A DNA stretch of 64,000 bases from Rhododendron vialii (Eukaryota > Streptophyta > Magnoliopsida > Ericales > Ericaceae): the NCBI RefSeq assembly GCF_030253575.1, contig NC_080558.1:40079111-40143110 (forward strand), written 5' to 3'. How positions within the stretch are numbered: the stretch's first letter is position 1; the number at the start of each line of letters is the position of its first letter. Under the pieces are notes generated by a model. The model ran no database searches and was not told the origin of the DNA. It saw only the letters and a list, made by a program, of their open reading frames with translations. Made by a program: the position numbers and the translations under genes. Below are positions 12,326 to 22,918 of the stretch, piece after piece.

Positions 12326-14272
12326 TCAGTAAGGAGTAGTGTAGTAATACCCTGCCGGTGGTACTCCCATCCCGTTCACCGGAGGCATTCCATAAGGCAT
12401 CATCGGTTGAACTCCGGGAGTGTAGTATCCGCCACCACTGATCTTGGTCAAACTAGTTTGGCCTTGCATTCCATCCCTGGCATACTGTTGCCACACCACT
12501 TGCTCCTGAACAAGAAACTGTTGTTTCTTCTCCATATCTGACATTTGGACATAAGCAGGGGGAGGAATGCTCAATGATGCGGCGAATGGGTCCCCCCCAA
12601 CGGTCTGCACAGTTCCGTCGGGAGCGGGAAGAGCTAAAACGGGCGTCGCGCTCTTCCCTGCAGCAGGCAACGCCACACTGCTGGCGCTGCCGCCGCTCAA
12701 TTGGGCAGTGCTGACATGTTGCCTCACGATTCCCTGATCATAAATCCCGTTCAAGAGCAACGGATCAAACCCACCACCCAATGCCGCCTTCTGCTTGGAT
12801 AGATTACTCGCGGACTCCACCAAAGCCAATTCCCAATCGGCTTTACCGCTTTCTGCTGCGGGATTGTCCCAAGCAGAGTTTACTTCCGGCTCCCCATTTG
12901 ACGGAAAAGCCTCCCACGATCCATTCCCTTTATTCGTCGCAGGGCCTGCAAACAATGCCAAGGCCAATCTATTCCCCTGATCATCCGCGGTCATCGCCTC
13001 CTCCCTCAAATCCACCAAATCCCCCGTCTCTTGTTTCTGAGGCTTCGGAGCCTCTGGCTCAGGTGGCGGTGGAGGCGGAGGTGTGTAATTCTCCGGCGCT
13101 GGCAACGCCTTAATTTCATTCATATCTGGTACAGGCTCCTCCTCCTCTTTAACTACCGGTTGCTCTACTTTCCTCTCTGGGCTTTTCCCAGCCTTCGCCC
13201 TATCCCTCACAAACTCCTCCAAAGTCTCCAAAAGTTTTCCCGTAATCCTCTGCACTTCGGGGAACTCCGACGACCTAGCCACCCCCGTATCCTTACACCA
13301 ATTGTAAAACGCCACGAGTTCATCGATCTGTTTGGCAGCACTCACGTAGGCATCAAACGCCTTAACGCAATCCGAATACTCCATATCGAAAAACCGATCG
13401 AGCAACACTGCCAACACCTCGCATATATCAGCGTACAGCTTGAAGCTCTCTTTCACGACAGGGTACAACGCCACCAACACCATCCTGCTATTCTTTGCCA
13501 TACCCGTCGGCCTACAAGCCAACAACCTGTCCAAAAGCCTCTGTAAATGACCCATCTTTCCGAAAATCCTCTCCGGTTTCATGTCCCTCAACGGCGTGAT
13601 CACAACCACATCCCTCCTCTCGTTCTCCCTCACGTCTCCGGACGACCTCACCCGCCTCATCCCTCCTCCTCCATAGCTATCCTCCCTCGATTCGAAGTTA
13701 TCGTACTCGTATCCCCTATTAGGCGGGGACCGCCACCTCTCCTCCCTCGATCCATACCTCTCAAGCTCACCACCACCACCTCCTCCGCCACCACTCTGCT
13801 TCCTCTCATACAACATCAATTCGAGCTTCTGGTCCAGGAACAGCGCGTAAGTCCTAACAAAAGCCGAATTATCCCACGAATTCGAGTGGGCCTCGTCACG
13901 GAAATCCGACATGTTGAGCAACCTCGTCCCCCTGCGGGTGGCGTACATGATCTCCTGGTGGAACACGGGGTCGCCGTCGGCCAACAACCGGTGGACGAGG
14001 ATGAGGGTTTTTAAGGCCACGATCCAGTCCCTGGTCTTGCCCAGCCGCTTGGAAACGGCGGCAACGCACGCGGCGACGTACCCGCGCGAGTACGACGTCA
14101 GGTGGAGGATCTCCCTCAAGTACTTGTCGTCGGCTGGCTCGTCGTCGTGGCTGGTGGCCTTGACGATCGCCACCTCCAGCTCCGGCGCCATGTTGGACGA
14201 GACCTTGGCGATGCCGATGCTCGTCTGGTCCTTCACGGCGCCGATCGCCTTCCGGATCGTGCTCGGTGCCAT
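12326..14272 (-). CDS. ANTH-domain clathrin assembly protein (AP180/PICALM-like, At2g25430/At4g32285 type)
   Basis: This 648-aa protein is an endocytic adaptor: the ANTH domain binds phosphoinositides and the disordered tail recruits clathrin and partners at the plasma membrane and trans-Golgi. It starts MAPSTIRKAIGAVKDQ. The ANTH fold covers roughly residues 25-160 and continues at about 225-355; the conserved block with KTLILVHR at 88-95 is in the lipid-binding half. Between the two halves is a low-complexity insert with a run of eight glycines (161-168) and an Arg/Ser/Tyr-rich stretch, as in the Arabidopsis members. The tail has a proline run, acidic segments, LVDL, a DPF adaptor motif at 561-563 and a Tyr/Gly/Pro-rich end. 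Length and a single coding exon fit this clade. The first ATG is in the conserved N-terminus, so the start is secure. Confidence 0.95.
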   Translation of the reverse strand: MAPSTIRKAIGAVKDQTSIGIAKVSSNMAPELEVAIVKATSHDDEPADDKYLREILHLTSYSRGYVAACVAAVSKRLGKTRDWIVALKTLILVHRLLADGDPVFHQEIMYATRRGTRLLNMSDFRDEAHSNSWDNSAFVRTYALFLDQKLELMLYERKQSGGGGGGGGELERYGSREERWRSPPNRGYEYDNFESREDSYGGGGMRRVRSSGDVRENERRDVVVITPLRDMKPERIFGKMGHLQRLLDRLLACRPTGMAKNSRMVLVALYPVVKESFKLYADICEVLAVLLDRFFDMEYSDCVKAFDAYVSAAKQIDELVAFYNWCKDTGVARSSEFPEVQRITGKLLETLEEFVRDRAKAGKSPERKVEQPVVKEEEEPVPDMNEIKALPAPENYTPPPPPPPEPEAPKPQKQETGDLVDLREEAMTADDQGNRLALALFAGPATNKGNGSWEAFPSNGEPEVNSAWDNPAAESGKADWELALVESASNLSKQKAALGGGFDPLLLNGIYDQGIVRQHVSTAQLSGGSASSVALPAAGKSATPVLALPAPDGTVQTVGGDPFAASLSIPPPAYVQMSDMEKKQQFLVQEQVVWQQYARDGMQGQTSLTKISGGGYYTPGVQPMMPYGMPPVNGMGVPPAGYYYTTPY

Positions 14273-15060
14273 CGTCGGTCGCCGATCCGCCCTTCAGATC
14301 CGAAACAGACCACAGTAAATTAGCAACCATATTTACGACAACGACAAAAAAGGGATACTAGCAATGAATTAGAAACTAAAGTACATTCACCACAACAAAG
14401 TAAACTTCAACTTGTTGGATCAAAACTGATATAGATCCAAGTTAGATCATCCAACTAGTTGAATTTTACTTCATTCATTCTGTTTCTTTTTCGGGTTTGA
14501 ACTCGATCAAAAAAGAAACAGAATGAAATGCAATCACAAGTTCTTTTAAATCCAAATTACCTTAGATTTTCAAGAAAGACAAAACCAACTACAGTCTACA
14601 GAAGATAGATATCTTCCAGCAGCACAATGAAGGAAATATGGTAGTTGGATCTACCGTGACATTAATTAGGGTTTGAGCTCAAAAAATAGATAAAATGGTA
14701 TGGAATTACAAGTTTTTTTTTTGGAATCCAAAGTCTTTTTTTGGAATCCAAATTACCTTGCCAATCCAAAACAGACACAAAATTGGGAAACTACCGATAT
14801 TTTGATCGAAGTTGAATGTAGTAATTAAGATTTACTACTGGAAGATGGACCAGAAATGGAAACGAAATAAATTGGGATTTTTTTGAAAGATTTTGGGTAC
14901 CGTTGAATTGGAAGGTCTGGTTTGTAGATCTGTCGGAGAAACGACGGAGAGGAACAGTTGACTTTTCTTGTTGAGTTGGTCTTGTAACGGAGGTCAGGTC
15001 AGAGATAGCGGCTCCGCTGGCTGGAGTTTCTCTCTCTACTCTCTAGATTCTCTCTCAGGG
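14273..15060 (-). promoter_or_regulatory. 5' leader and promoter region of the ANTH gene, with a probable leader intron
   Basis: Read on the reverse strand, a CT-rich leader-like stretch (about 15060-14901) ends at a good donor (caacg|gtaccc; exon end 14901). An acceptor could be tctgaag just upstream of the ATG (exon resuming about 14291). Leader introns are common in this family, but this one is inferred from splice consensus alone. Inside it, 14476-14525 is a short perfect hairpin (cattctgtttcttttt and its complement). Confidence 0.35.
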
Positions 15061-16300
15061 AGCTTCGGTGAGTGGGATGGCGAGGGATAGAGAGAGAGAA
15101 ATTTGGAGGGGAAAGGTTGGGGTTGGAAATGGAAATAAAAGGTGGATTGAAGGGGTGGTTTGGGGTCCGGAAGGATCTGGGCCGTCGATCTGGGACCTAA
15201 TCGTAGCGGATGAGTCGGGGGGGTGTCGGAGTGAGGGCAGCTCCTGTCCAGTCTTCAAAAGTGTCCGGTCGGGTTCAGTTTTGTTTTGGACTTTTTTCGT
15301 GCCCACAATAATAATCAGAACTGTTCGTATCTTAGAGGTTGTTGAGAACATTATCCATGTGAAACAATCACATTGATCTAATGTCGTTCGGTATAGTTTT
15401 GAAATGTATTAAGCTCACATAGAATGTGTTAAACAACTTGCACACCGTTTTTTTTACAAGATTAATCCATTTCAGAACTATACCAAATGATATCGGATCA
15501 GTTTGATTTTTAACGACGCCAATGTTCTCGGCAAGTTATAAAAAGTGAACGATTCTAATTATTATTTTGGGCCCAAAAAGAGCCAACAAAGGGGCAAAAC
15601 TGGACAGGACTGGATGCAAAGACTTGACTGGAGAGGAGTTGCCCTCGTCGGATTGTGTGTGTCGATTACAGTTGGAGGGTTAAGTCAGGGAAGGAGGGTT
15701 TATACAGGGCTAGGGGTGGACCTATTTTATTAAGACATCCTAATAAGAACGGCCCGTTTGGACGAAGAATATGATTTTAGACGGATATAGAAAGAAAGTA
15801 GATTTGAGAGTGAATATGGAATGAAGAATGATATGTAAAAATAGTGAGTCTACCTCATAAGAATAGTAGATTTGTAATCGAGTATCTGGATGATTTTTTA
15901 AGAAGAAAGATATAGAAAGTAGATATAAATAGATAAGTTACCAAATGACTTAATTACCCCTAATTTATTATTTTAATGAAAAAATTAGATTAATTTCATT
16001 AAAATTAGAATAAATACATATTTATTGTTAATTGTGGGATAAAATAAATTTTTTTTTTGTCTTACAAATGTTTTTAATCATATTATTTATTAGAAAAATT
16101 ATAATTTTTTGAAAAAATTTTAAAAAATGTAATTGGAAAGTGATTTTTTTTTATAGAAAAAATACAATTCACATACATAGTTATGGCAAAAAATACAATT
16201 CACATATTCTCTTCACATATACCCCATCCCATCCCATATATGTGAGATATATAGGACCCCGACCCCATCCTCGTTTCTATTGTTTCTTTTAAAATAAAAA
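15061..16300. other. Intergenic, AT-rich; no gene seen
   Basis: Past the ANTH leader the sequence becomes strongly AT-rich (15780-16300). An apparent transposon edge ('cccgtttggac') lies near 15750, but no second end was found. Confidence 0.3.
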
Positions 16301-16309
16301 TAAAAATTC

Positions 16310-16390
16310 AATCCCACGGGTTCTTCTTCAACGCCGACATGAACAAGGACAAGGGTCCCTTCTTCTCCGACGCTGACAAGCTATGCAAGG
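16310..16390 (+). pseudogene. Exon-like coding fragment of unknown origin beside a microsatellite
   Basis: The GC-rich stretch reads on the + strand as ...FFNADMNKDKGPFFSDADKLCK and ends at a plausible donor (aag|gtacca, 16390/16391). Composition is clearly different from the AT-rich flank. I do not recognise the protein. It is followed at once by a (CTC)n(CT)n tract. Possibly a captured or broken exon; a similar arrangement is seen at 25200-25360. Confidence 0.3.
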
Positions 16391-16397
16391 TACCACT

Positions 16398-16416
16398 CCT
16401 CCTCCTCCTCCTCCTC

Positions 16417-16471
<55 letters not shown>
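16398..16471. repeat. Compound microsatellite (CTC)n(CT)n
   Basis: About eight CTC units run directly into more than twenty CT units. Confidence 0.95.
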
Positions 16472-16474
<3 letters not shown>

Positions 16475-17940
16475 GTCTCAACGTTTTCTTTTTGCCCTTG
16501 ATTTCGATCGAGTCTTTGGATGGAAGAGAGATTTCAAGGGCAAATGAGTCTTCCCATATCCCTGCATAACCAACGACAGGGATACCCCCATCGTTGCAAA
16601 TCCACCTGTGGGGTGGATTACAACTCCAAAGTCCCCAAATCCGACTGCAAATCGGGGAAAGTTTTTCCACTTCCAAAGACCGGACAAGAGGAGAAGCTGG
16701 ATTTTATTTCTGACCGCATCGCAAATCCGACTGCAAATCAGCCATCCAAACAAGTTGCAAGGGTAGTAGATAGTAATTTCAAAACACACCTGTGTTCGGA
16801 GTTGTTGGATAGTATTAGATCCACACATAGAAAAAGTCTGACGCAGTTGTGCTCAGAGGCATTATTGAAAAATTGTGTGCCTAGACTTCTTTCTATTATT
16901 ACCATATGAACGCGTAGGAGATATGGTGATTGAGATACTCTAGTAGTTATTTGTCACTTTCACTATTTTAAATTTTTATAAAATGATGAAAAAAGATAAT
17001 GTTAAAATTGGTTTTGTAAGGTCAAAATTTTATTTGCTCTAGAGTCGCGTACATTACACATGTTACAAAATCTTTATGCCCCGTGCATTTTGATAATACA
17101 AAATAGTTTTCGCACTATCACCACCCAAAAATTGTTTGTCTATTATTCACTATTTTTATATGTAATATGAATCTTGTGCAATAATCTTAATTAGTTAGAT
17201 TAAAAATATTAGTACTAATCTCAATTGGTTCTATTAAAAAAACTTCGAAACTTTGAAAGTCATTATAAATTATAATATCTAGATAATTCTTTTAAATGTT
17301 ACTATGAATGTTGAAATTGACTACGAATGGATGATTGGGACATTTGAGAGTTAGTCATTTTTTTGAAGTTCGAATTTTAAATTGTAAAGTATAGACTTTT
17401 CAATTTTCCTTCTCCCAGGAATCTGTAGAGAAGCCTTTATTTTGTTCAATCGCACATAATCTCTCTTGCCTCATAAATTTTCACAACCATACAAAGTCAA
17501 AACTTGGAGGTAAAGTGATTAGGAGGAAGATATGAAATTTTGCTTCGTAAAGAACAGAAAAGAAAATGAAGAAAAAACCCATTCTAATTTATTTTCAAAA
17601 TGAAGGTGAAAGGAAGCTAAAAAGGGCAGGTTGATAAATAAGGAGAAGAGAAAGAGAGCGTAAAATGATTTTTTGCACTTTATTCTCTTATAAATACACT
17701 TCAAAACATATCTTTTAGTGTTTATATTTACACCCAATGTAATTGTCAAATCACTCAAGATAACAAATTTTAAAGTGTATTTACTAAAAAATGGAGCGCA
17801 AATATTGTGTCACGAAAGAAATGAGTAGAATTACACTTTGAAAAATTACAAAAAAACCGTCTTTCACTGTGAAAAGACATATAGCCTTATAAATTATCAC
17901 AACCATACGAAGTCAAAATTAAGTCTCATACCAATATGTT
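16472..17940. other. Intergenic, no gene seen
   Basis: The open frames at 16480-16900 show no known domain. The sequence becomes AT-rich after 16900. Confidence 0.3.
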
Positions 17941-18170
17941 TTTTTTTTTTTTATCGGCAAAAGTAATAATTTGTTAGGGATAGGAGGAATGGATTTTCAA
18001 CAAAAAAAATGGGAAATACAACTTGAGGGACAAAATCCCAAACAACATCCTGAAGGCCTAAAATGTCCAGATAAAAACAAATACAGCTCATAATACCTAA
18101 AAAGCCTAAACAGCCCAAATCTAACAATAAACATCGGTCCAAAGAAAATCCAAAACCTATGTTTATTGGT
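17941..18170 (-). mobile_element. 5'-truncated L1-type insertion (about 230 bp) with TSD
   Basis: The direct repeat cataccaatatgtt at 17927-17940 recurs at 18171-18184. Between them, on the reverse strand, is a UTR-like sequence ending ttttgccgat followed by poly(A) (the T run from 17939). A long TSD plus poly(A) identifies a target-primed insertion; only the element's extreme 3' end remains. Confidence 0.82.
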
Positions 18171-18184
18171 CATACCAATATGTT

Positions 18185-19452
18185 TATTGGTCGAATTAAT
18201 GGTATTGAATCAATTAAAAGCCACCCATTAACAGTGACACCGTTGGATGGTTAGTTTGTGGTGGTGGTGCAATGAGGTAGGCCATAGCAGAGCCACCCAT
18301 ATTAGAGCAGGGGTATTTTTTATTGCCTGATTTGACAGTTTTTTTTTTTTTTTTGCCAATGTATTTAATTGTGTTCTTATCTCGTTGATTGTAGTCGTGT
18401 GATCAGTTATTTTTAAGAGATACAGAATGGCGATTTTGGAGTCATCATATGTAAATAACTGGTCGAGCCAAGTCCACCTATCGAGTTCACATTCGATTGC
18501 ATAAGAAGTGATTCATTGTCTTTTTTCATTCTATTCGTTGGAAATTTGTAATGCTGTCATTATTTAGTTACATAAAGCACAATAGACATGCCATAGCTAG
18601 TTTTACCGGGACTTCGGGAGTGCACAGCACCGTGTTGCACATCTCTGAGCCGTCGGACGATTCGACGGCTCGGATCTCATATCGACAATCAACGATCGAG
18701 AGCTGTTCATTATTGAGATGAGATCTGAGCCGTCGGATGCATGATCCGACGGCTCGGAGGCTGTGCTGCGCACATCACAACACCGCACCATCCCCCAATT
18801 CATATTACCGGGGCTAATGCATTTTATTTCTGCGCTGCACAGCATCATCTCCCAATTCGTATTACCGGGGCTAATGCATTTTATTTTATGACATGGTTGA
18901 CGCTCCAAGAAAATAGGTTAGCTTATCGGGTGCAAAATATATTTCTTGGGAACTAACGTTTGGTGGGAGAAATATTCAAAAATTTATGGAGCATGCGGTG
19001 GACTACCTCCGTGGGAAAAATATTCAAAAATTTATAATTCTATCGAGAAAAGATTCTTTGAACGTAACCGATAACAAAAATACAAGACTTGTTCCACTCT
19101 AGGTATACTTTGTAACCGATAACAAAAATACAAGACTTTTTCTACTTTTATTTGATACAACTAAATACGAAAATGTCAACTAGAAGTGTAGGAACCTTCA
19201 GATTTGGAGGAAGTGAGTACTTAATGGTTTAGAGATAGAGTTTCACTTGGTATACGAACTTCCACCTCGGGTTACATGTCGCATTCTTATGTATACCTAT
19301 TAAAGGCGAAGTGTTTGAGTCGATAAGGAGTCTATGGTCAGTCGAGTCAGGGAGTTGCAAGTATTTTTTTCGAGTAACATAAAATTCAACCACTTATACT
19401 CTATTTGGAACTTGAGGAAAGTAGAGGAAAAGAAAAGAAAGTGGGAGAAAAA
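18185..19452. other. Intergenic; a diverged inverted-repeat element at about 18605-18780
   Basis: Near 18605-18780 the phrases gagccgtcggac and gtccgacggctc face each other, and gtgcacagcac faces gtgctgcgcac, giving a degraded fold-back. A short direct duplication ('attaccggggctaatgca') lies at about 18805-18885. No gene seen. Confidence 0.45.
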
Positions 19453-19571
19453 GGTTGCTGATTTTGCCACTCCCTTTTTTGTTAACGCCCCTCCCCTGCA
19501 AGTGTATTTTTGCACTATACACTTGTAGGGGAGCGGCGTTAACAAAAAAAGGAGTGGCAAAATCATTTCCC
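19453..19571. mobile_element. Small hairpin MITE (119 bp), 8-bp imperfect TSD
   Basis: Arms 19460-19507 and about 19517-19564 are near-perfect inverted copies starting gattttgccactccc. The flanks are gagaaaaa (19445-19452) and aagaaaaa (19572-19579), a 7/8 match. The end motif (GG...GATNNTGCCACTC) is shared with the element at 36589-36759. Confidence 0.7.
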
Positions 19572-21978
19572 AAGAAAAATTAGAGAAAAAGTTTACTATT
19601 CACACAACTTGAATTAGTTATTTTCTTCGATTGAGTGTTTACAACACTCAATTGTGGTCATCCAAAAGTATTTTGGACGGTCAAAATGTTGATGAAACTT
19701 CTTCAGAAAAGAGTCAATTGTGACCGGTCATAATTAAAAACGAATCTCAGTCATTAATTATGCGAATAGACTTATGAGAAAAGACTCATTTTCTTCTCTA
19801 TTTCTCTCCAAACCAAACAATGCGATGGAAAATTTCTTAATTTTCCTTTCTTTTCATGTGTTCCAAGTTTCCAACTTCCAAGCAAAGGAAAAAATCAACC
19901 ATTTTATGCCAAGAATTTTTTCCTTCTGAGAGAGTGCTGCCTCTCACAACCCTTCTCTTTTCACAAGTCACAACACGACAGGTACACACTCTCGTTCAAT
20001 CTTTATATCTCATCGGCCCTACCCTACCTCTCTTCGATGTACACTCTCCGATAATCACCATCCAGCGATTTTGAAGCAAATTATTAGCACAAAGGGTCGA
20101 TGTATTTCCTAACCTGCACTTCCCCGTTTACAGTATCAAGTAAGTTTTGTTTTCAAATTTATATGCCTTTTTTGTTTATGAATTTCAGCTACAGAGGTTT
20201 TCTCATGATGTGTCGGTTGATTTTAGGGTTAGGGTTTCGTCTTGTGTTGGTAGTTCTATCTCTAATCCCTTTGACTAACTTGCTACCCAAAGCCAAAGGT
20301 GTGAGAGTGAACTGAAAATAAAAAGGCGGAATTTTTTATTTTGACTTGCCGCCATTGTTTTTTACCTGCAACTAGTTACAACGTGGAAACCCACGGAAGC
20401 CCGACATTCCAAACCTTGGAGGCCACCGGAGGGTTTGCCTGGTCGGTAACTTTAGGGCATCGGAATTAGTTGAGGTAAAAAAAGAAAGAGAGCCTGGAAA
20501 CCCTAATTTGGAGATTTTGATGCTTTTCAAGTTGAATTCTTATGCCATCCTGATATCTGCTTATGTTGGTATAGTTAAGCAATTTTCTGTATAGCCATAT
20601 TACATGTGGCGTTGGATTATTGGGTTGTTTCAGGGTTTTTTTTTCTTCATGATATTGTTCATGGAAAAGAAATTAGAAGCTACATTCCCTCTTTATAAGA
20701 TGATGATGGACATTCGAGCGAATATGAGTCTATACAATATGAATATCAAATGTTTATGGAATTGGACCTAAAAAAGCCATTCGGATTTGTTATCGACTAG
20801 GTATCAGCGGGAATATAAAGTAAAATTCACTTAATGTTGCTTATTTAGCATAGTTCCTCAACCGACCAAGTAACTTTTTTTTGTGGCTAAGTGATATCCT
20901 TTATTTGGGTTTGAAGGTCGCCCTGTGCTTAGTGCTGAAATCAATGATTGTATGCTTTGGCTGCATATTTATTGACCCATGTTTTGTTAGTTATGCATCT
21001 TAGAAATATTAGTATTATGGGTTTTGGATGGCCAATTGGTTGAAGTTTGAACTATTTATTCACTTTGTCACTTTATCTTTTAGTAGGACCCTTTACTTGT
21101 TCTCGCGAATTTTAATACTTTATGTAATTATGATATTTTTGTGAGACACCTCCTTGCTCACGCTTCCTCTCTTTTATGTGCACACATTATGTGGCGAAGG
21201 TTATTCGCTTAATCTTATGTCATTCTCTGGAAAAGGTTTTCTATGGAAATGTTTTTCGATAATGTTTTCTATCCAAAACAAATGGAGCGTAGGTTTCCTT
21301 TTCCTTTACTTCACTTTTTCTTGTGATCAACTTTCCCGCTCAACTTAACCGACGACTGAACGGAGCAATGGACATTCATTTGAGGTTGTTAATTTTGGGG
21401 TGTGGATTTGTGTTGGCTATGAAAGAGGTTGATTGCTTGGGTTTTGCTTGATGTGTTATCGTGGCCAAAGGTTCATCCATATGCTAAAACACGAGGATTA
21501 GTCCCCCATTTTAGGCTTCTTAATTTGCTATCATTGCTATTAAATGTTACCTATCCCACAGATGCTGTTTACACGTACGGAGTATCCTTTATGAGTTATT
21601 GTTGCTGTTATATTTTTAGTGAATATGAGGATTGTCAGTAGGAGGCTAGGTGCGTTGCTCTTGAACCCCCTTCTTGTTCTTCATATCAACATCTCAACCC
21701 CGTCCATATTCATATCGAATTGCAAAATCTCAATCCATTTCTTCTACTAGTTGCTTCTGAATGGCAAACTTATGAATTATCTGTCTTGTGCATCGAAGCT
21801 AGTAATACATATTTGATTCTCCCTCAGTTCCTAATTGTTGGTCCTCTTGGGGATTCCAACTTTTAAGGGAACATGTAATGATTACCTCGAAATTCAAATT
21901 TAATGACATCACTTCCACCAATATCGCTATAGTCTACCTTTTTTACAAATCTTTCTATTCACTCATGAGGGACACTTT
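19572..21978. promoter_or_regulatory. Upstream region of the RH47-like gene; possible untranslated first exon
   Basis: A candidate leader exon ends at 20139 with the strong donor atcaa|gtaagt, and would join to an acceptor at 22867/22868 (ttctgttgtag|gtgtc), giving a 2.7-kb leader intron. The sequence between is T-rich on the + strand, as expected for a plant intron. No transcript evidence is available, and the transcription start could equally lie nearer the ATG. Confidence 0.3.
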
Positions 21979-22677
21979 CTGCGTTCTAAATGGCAGTCAA
22001 GTCGGCCGCATAGGCACTTGGCGGCACCTTGCCGCCATGCCTATACCCCTAGGCGATTGAAATGGCGGTCTGGGATGCTTGGCGGGACTAAATTGAAGGA
22101 ATTGGAATAAAAGCGGTTAATATGTAATTTTACAAAAGCATATATACATATACTACAATTACATATTGGCCCACAAACCCAATTCACCGTCTTCCAAGTT
22201 CACAACAATCAAAACCCTAGCCCCTCCCAAACCCAATTCACTACAGGCGAGAACTGGTGTCCGATCGTCGTCGCTGACTCGCCGGTATGTCTCTCTCTCT
22301 CTCGTCTCTCTTCTCTCTCTCTCTCGCGCGCGTCTCTTTTCTCTCTATCTCTCCCTTCTCTGATCTCTCTCGTCTCTCTCGCGTCTGCCTCTTCTCCCTC
22401 ATCTCTCTCAGTATGCTTGTTTCTCACAGAGCCACAGACTCATAGGGTCACTTGGAAGTTGGAACCCCATTTAAATAACTAGTCTACTGTGTTTTAAAAA
22501 AACTTGGAACAGAAAACGGAAGACTGAAAATGGTGTCGGTGGCCTTACAATACGGCACAAAAGATTTATAATAATTTAAAAAAAAAAAAAGCCAAACGGC
22601 TTGGCAGCGCCTAGGCGGTCTAGGCGCTTGGCGGCGGGTCACCGCCCAACCAGCGCCAAGCGCCATTTAGAACACTG
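21979..22677. mobile_element. Non-autonomous hAT element (699 bp), TSD gacacttt
   Basis: An exact 8-bp direct repeat gacacttt occurs at 21971-21978 and 22678-22685. The left end starts ctgcgttctaaatggc and the right end, reverse complemented, starts cagtgttctaaatggc. Subterminal regions are rich in 'ggcgcttggcggc' and 'gccgccaagcgcc' repeats, as is usual for plant hATs. The interior has an aaaccctagcc...cgccggt leader-like segment followed by a CT-rich stretch (22287-22400), probably a remnant of a transposase 5' region; no transposase remains. Confidence 0.9.
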
Positions 22678-22918
22678 GACACTTTTGAAAACTCATCAAA
22701 CTTCTATTTCCCATTTTAGAAAGGACCAATATTTTGGAACATCCCAGAAAGGAATGGTGGACTAACAATTAGGAACGGACGGAGTATATAGCTATATTGC
22801 TGATCTTGAAAGCATTTTTATGTGGTCAAATTACAAGCTGTAATGTGGATTATGTTTTCTGTTGTAGGTGTCTAGGATCTGTGGATTTTTCCTATGCTAC
22901 TTGGATTAGCTGAACGGA

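Noticed and set aside
12311..14330. Many open frames on the + strand and other frames across the ANTH gene, up to 171 codons
   Set aside because: They are shadows of the GC-rich reverse-strand ANTH coding region; none has a recognisable domain and they overlap it completely.
16308..16676. 122-codon reverse frame with Arg/Glu repeats
   Set aside because: Translation of a CT microsatellite; no protein family.
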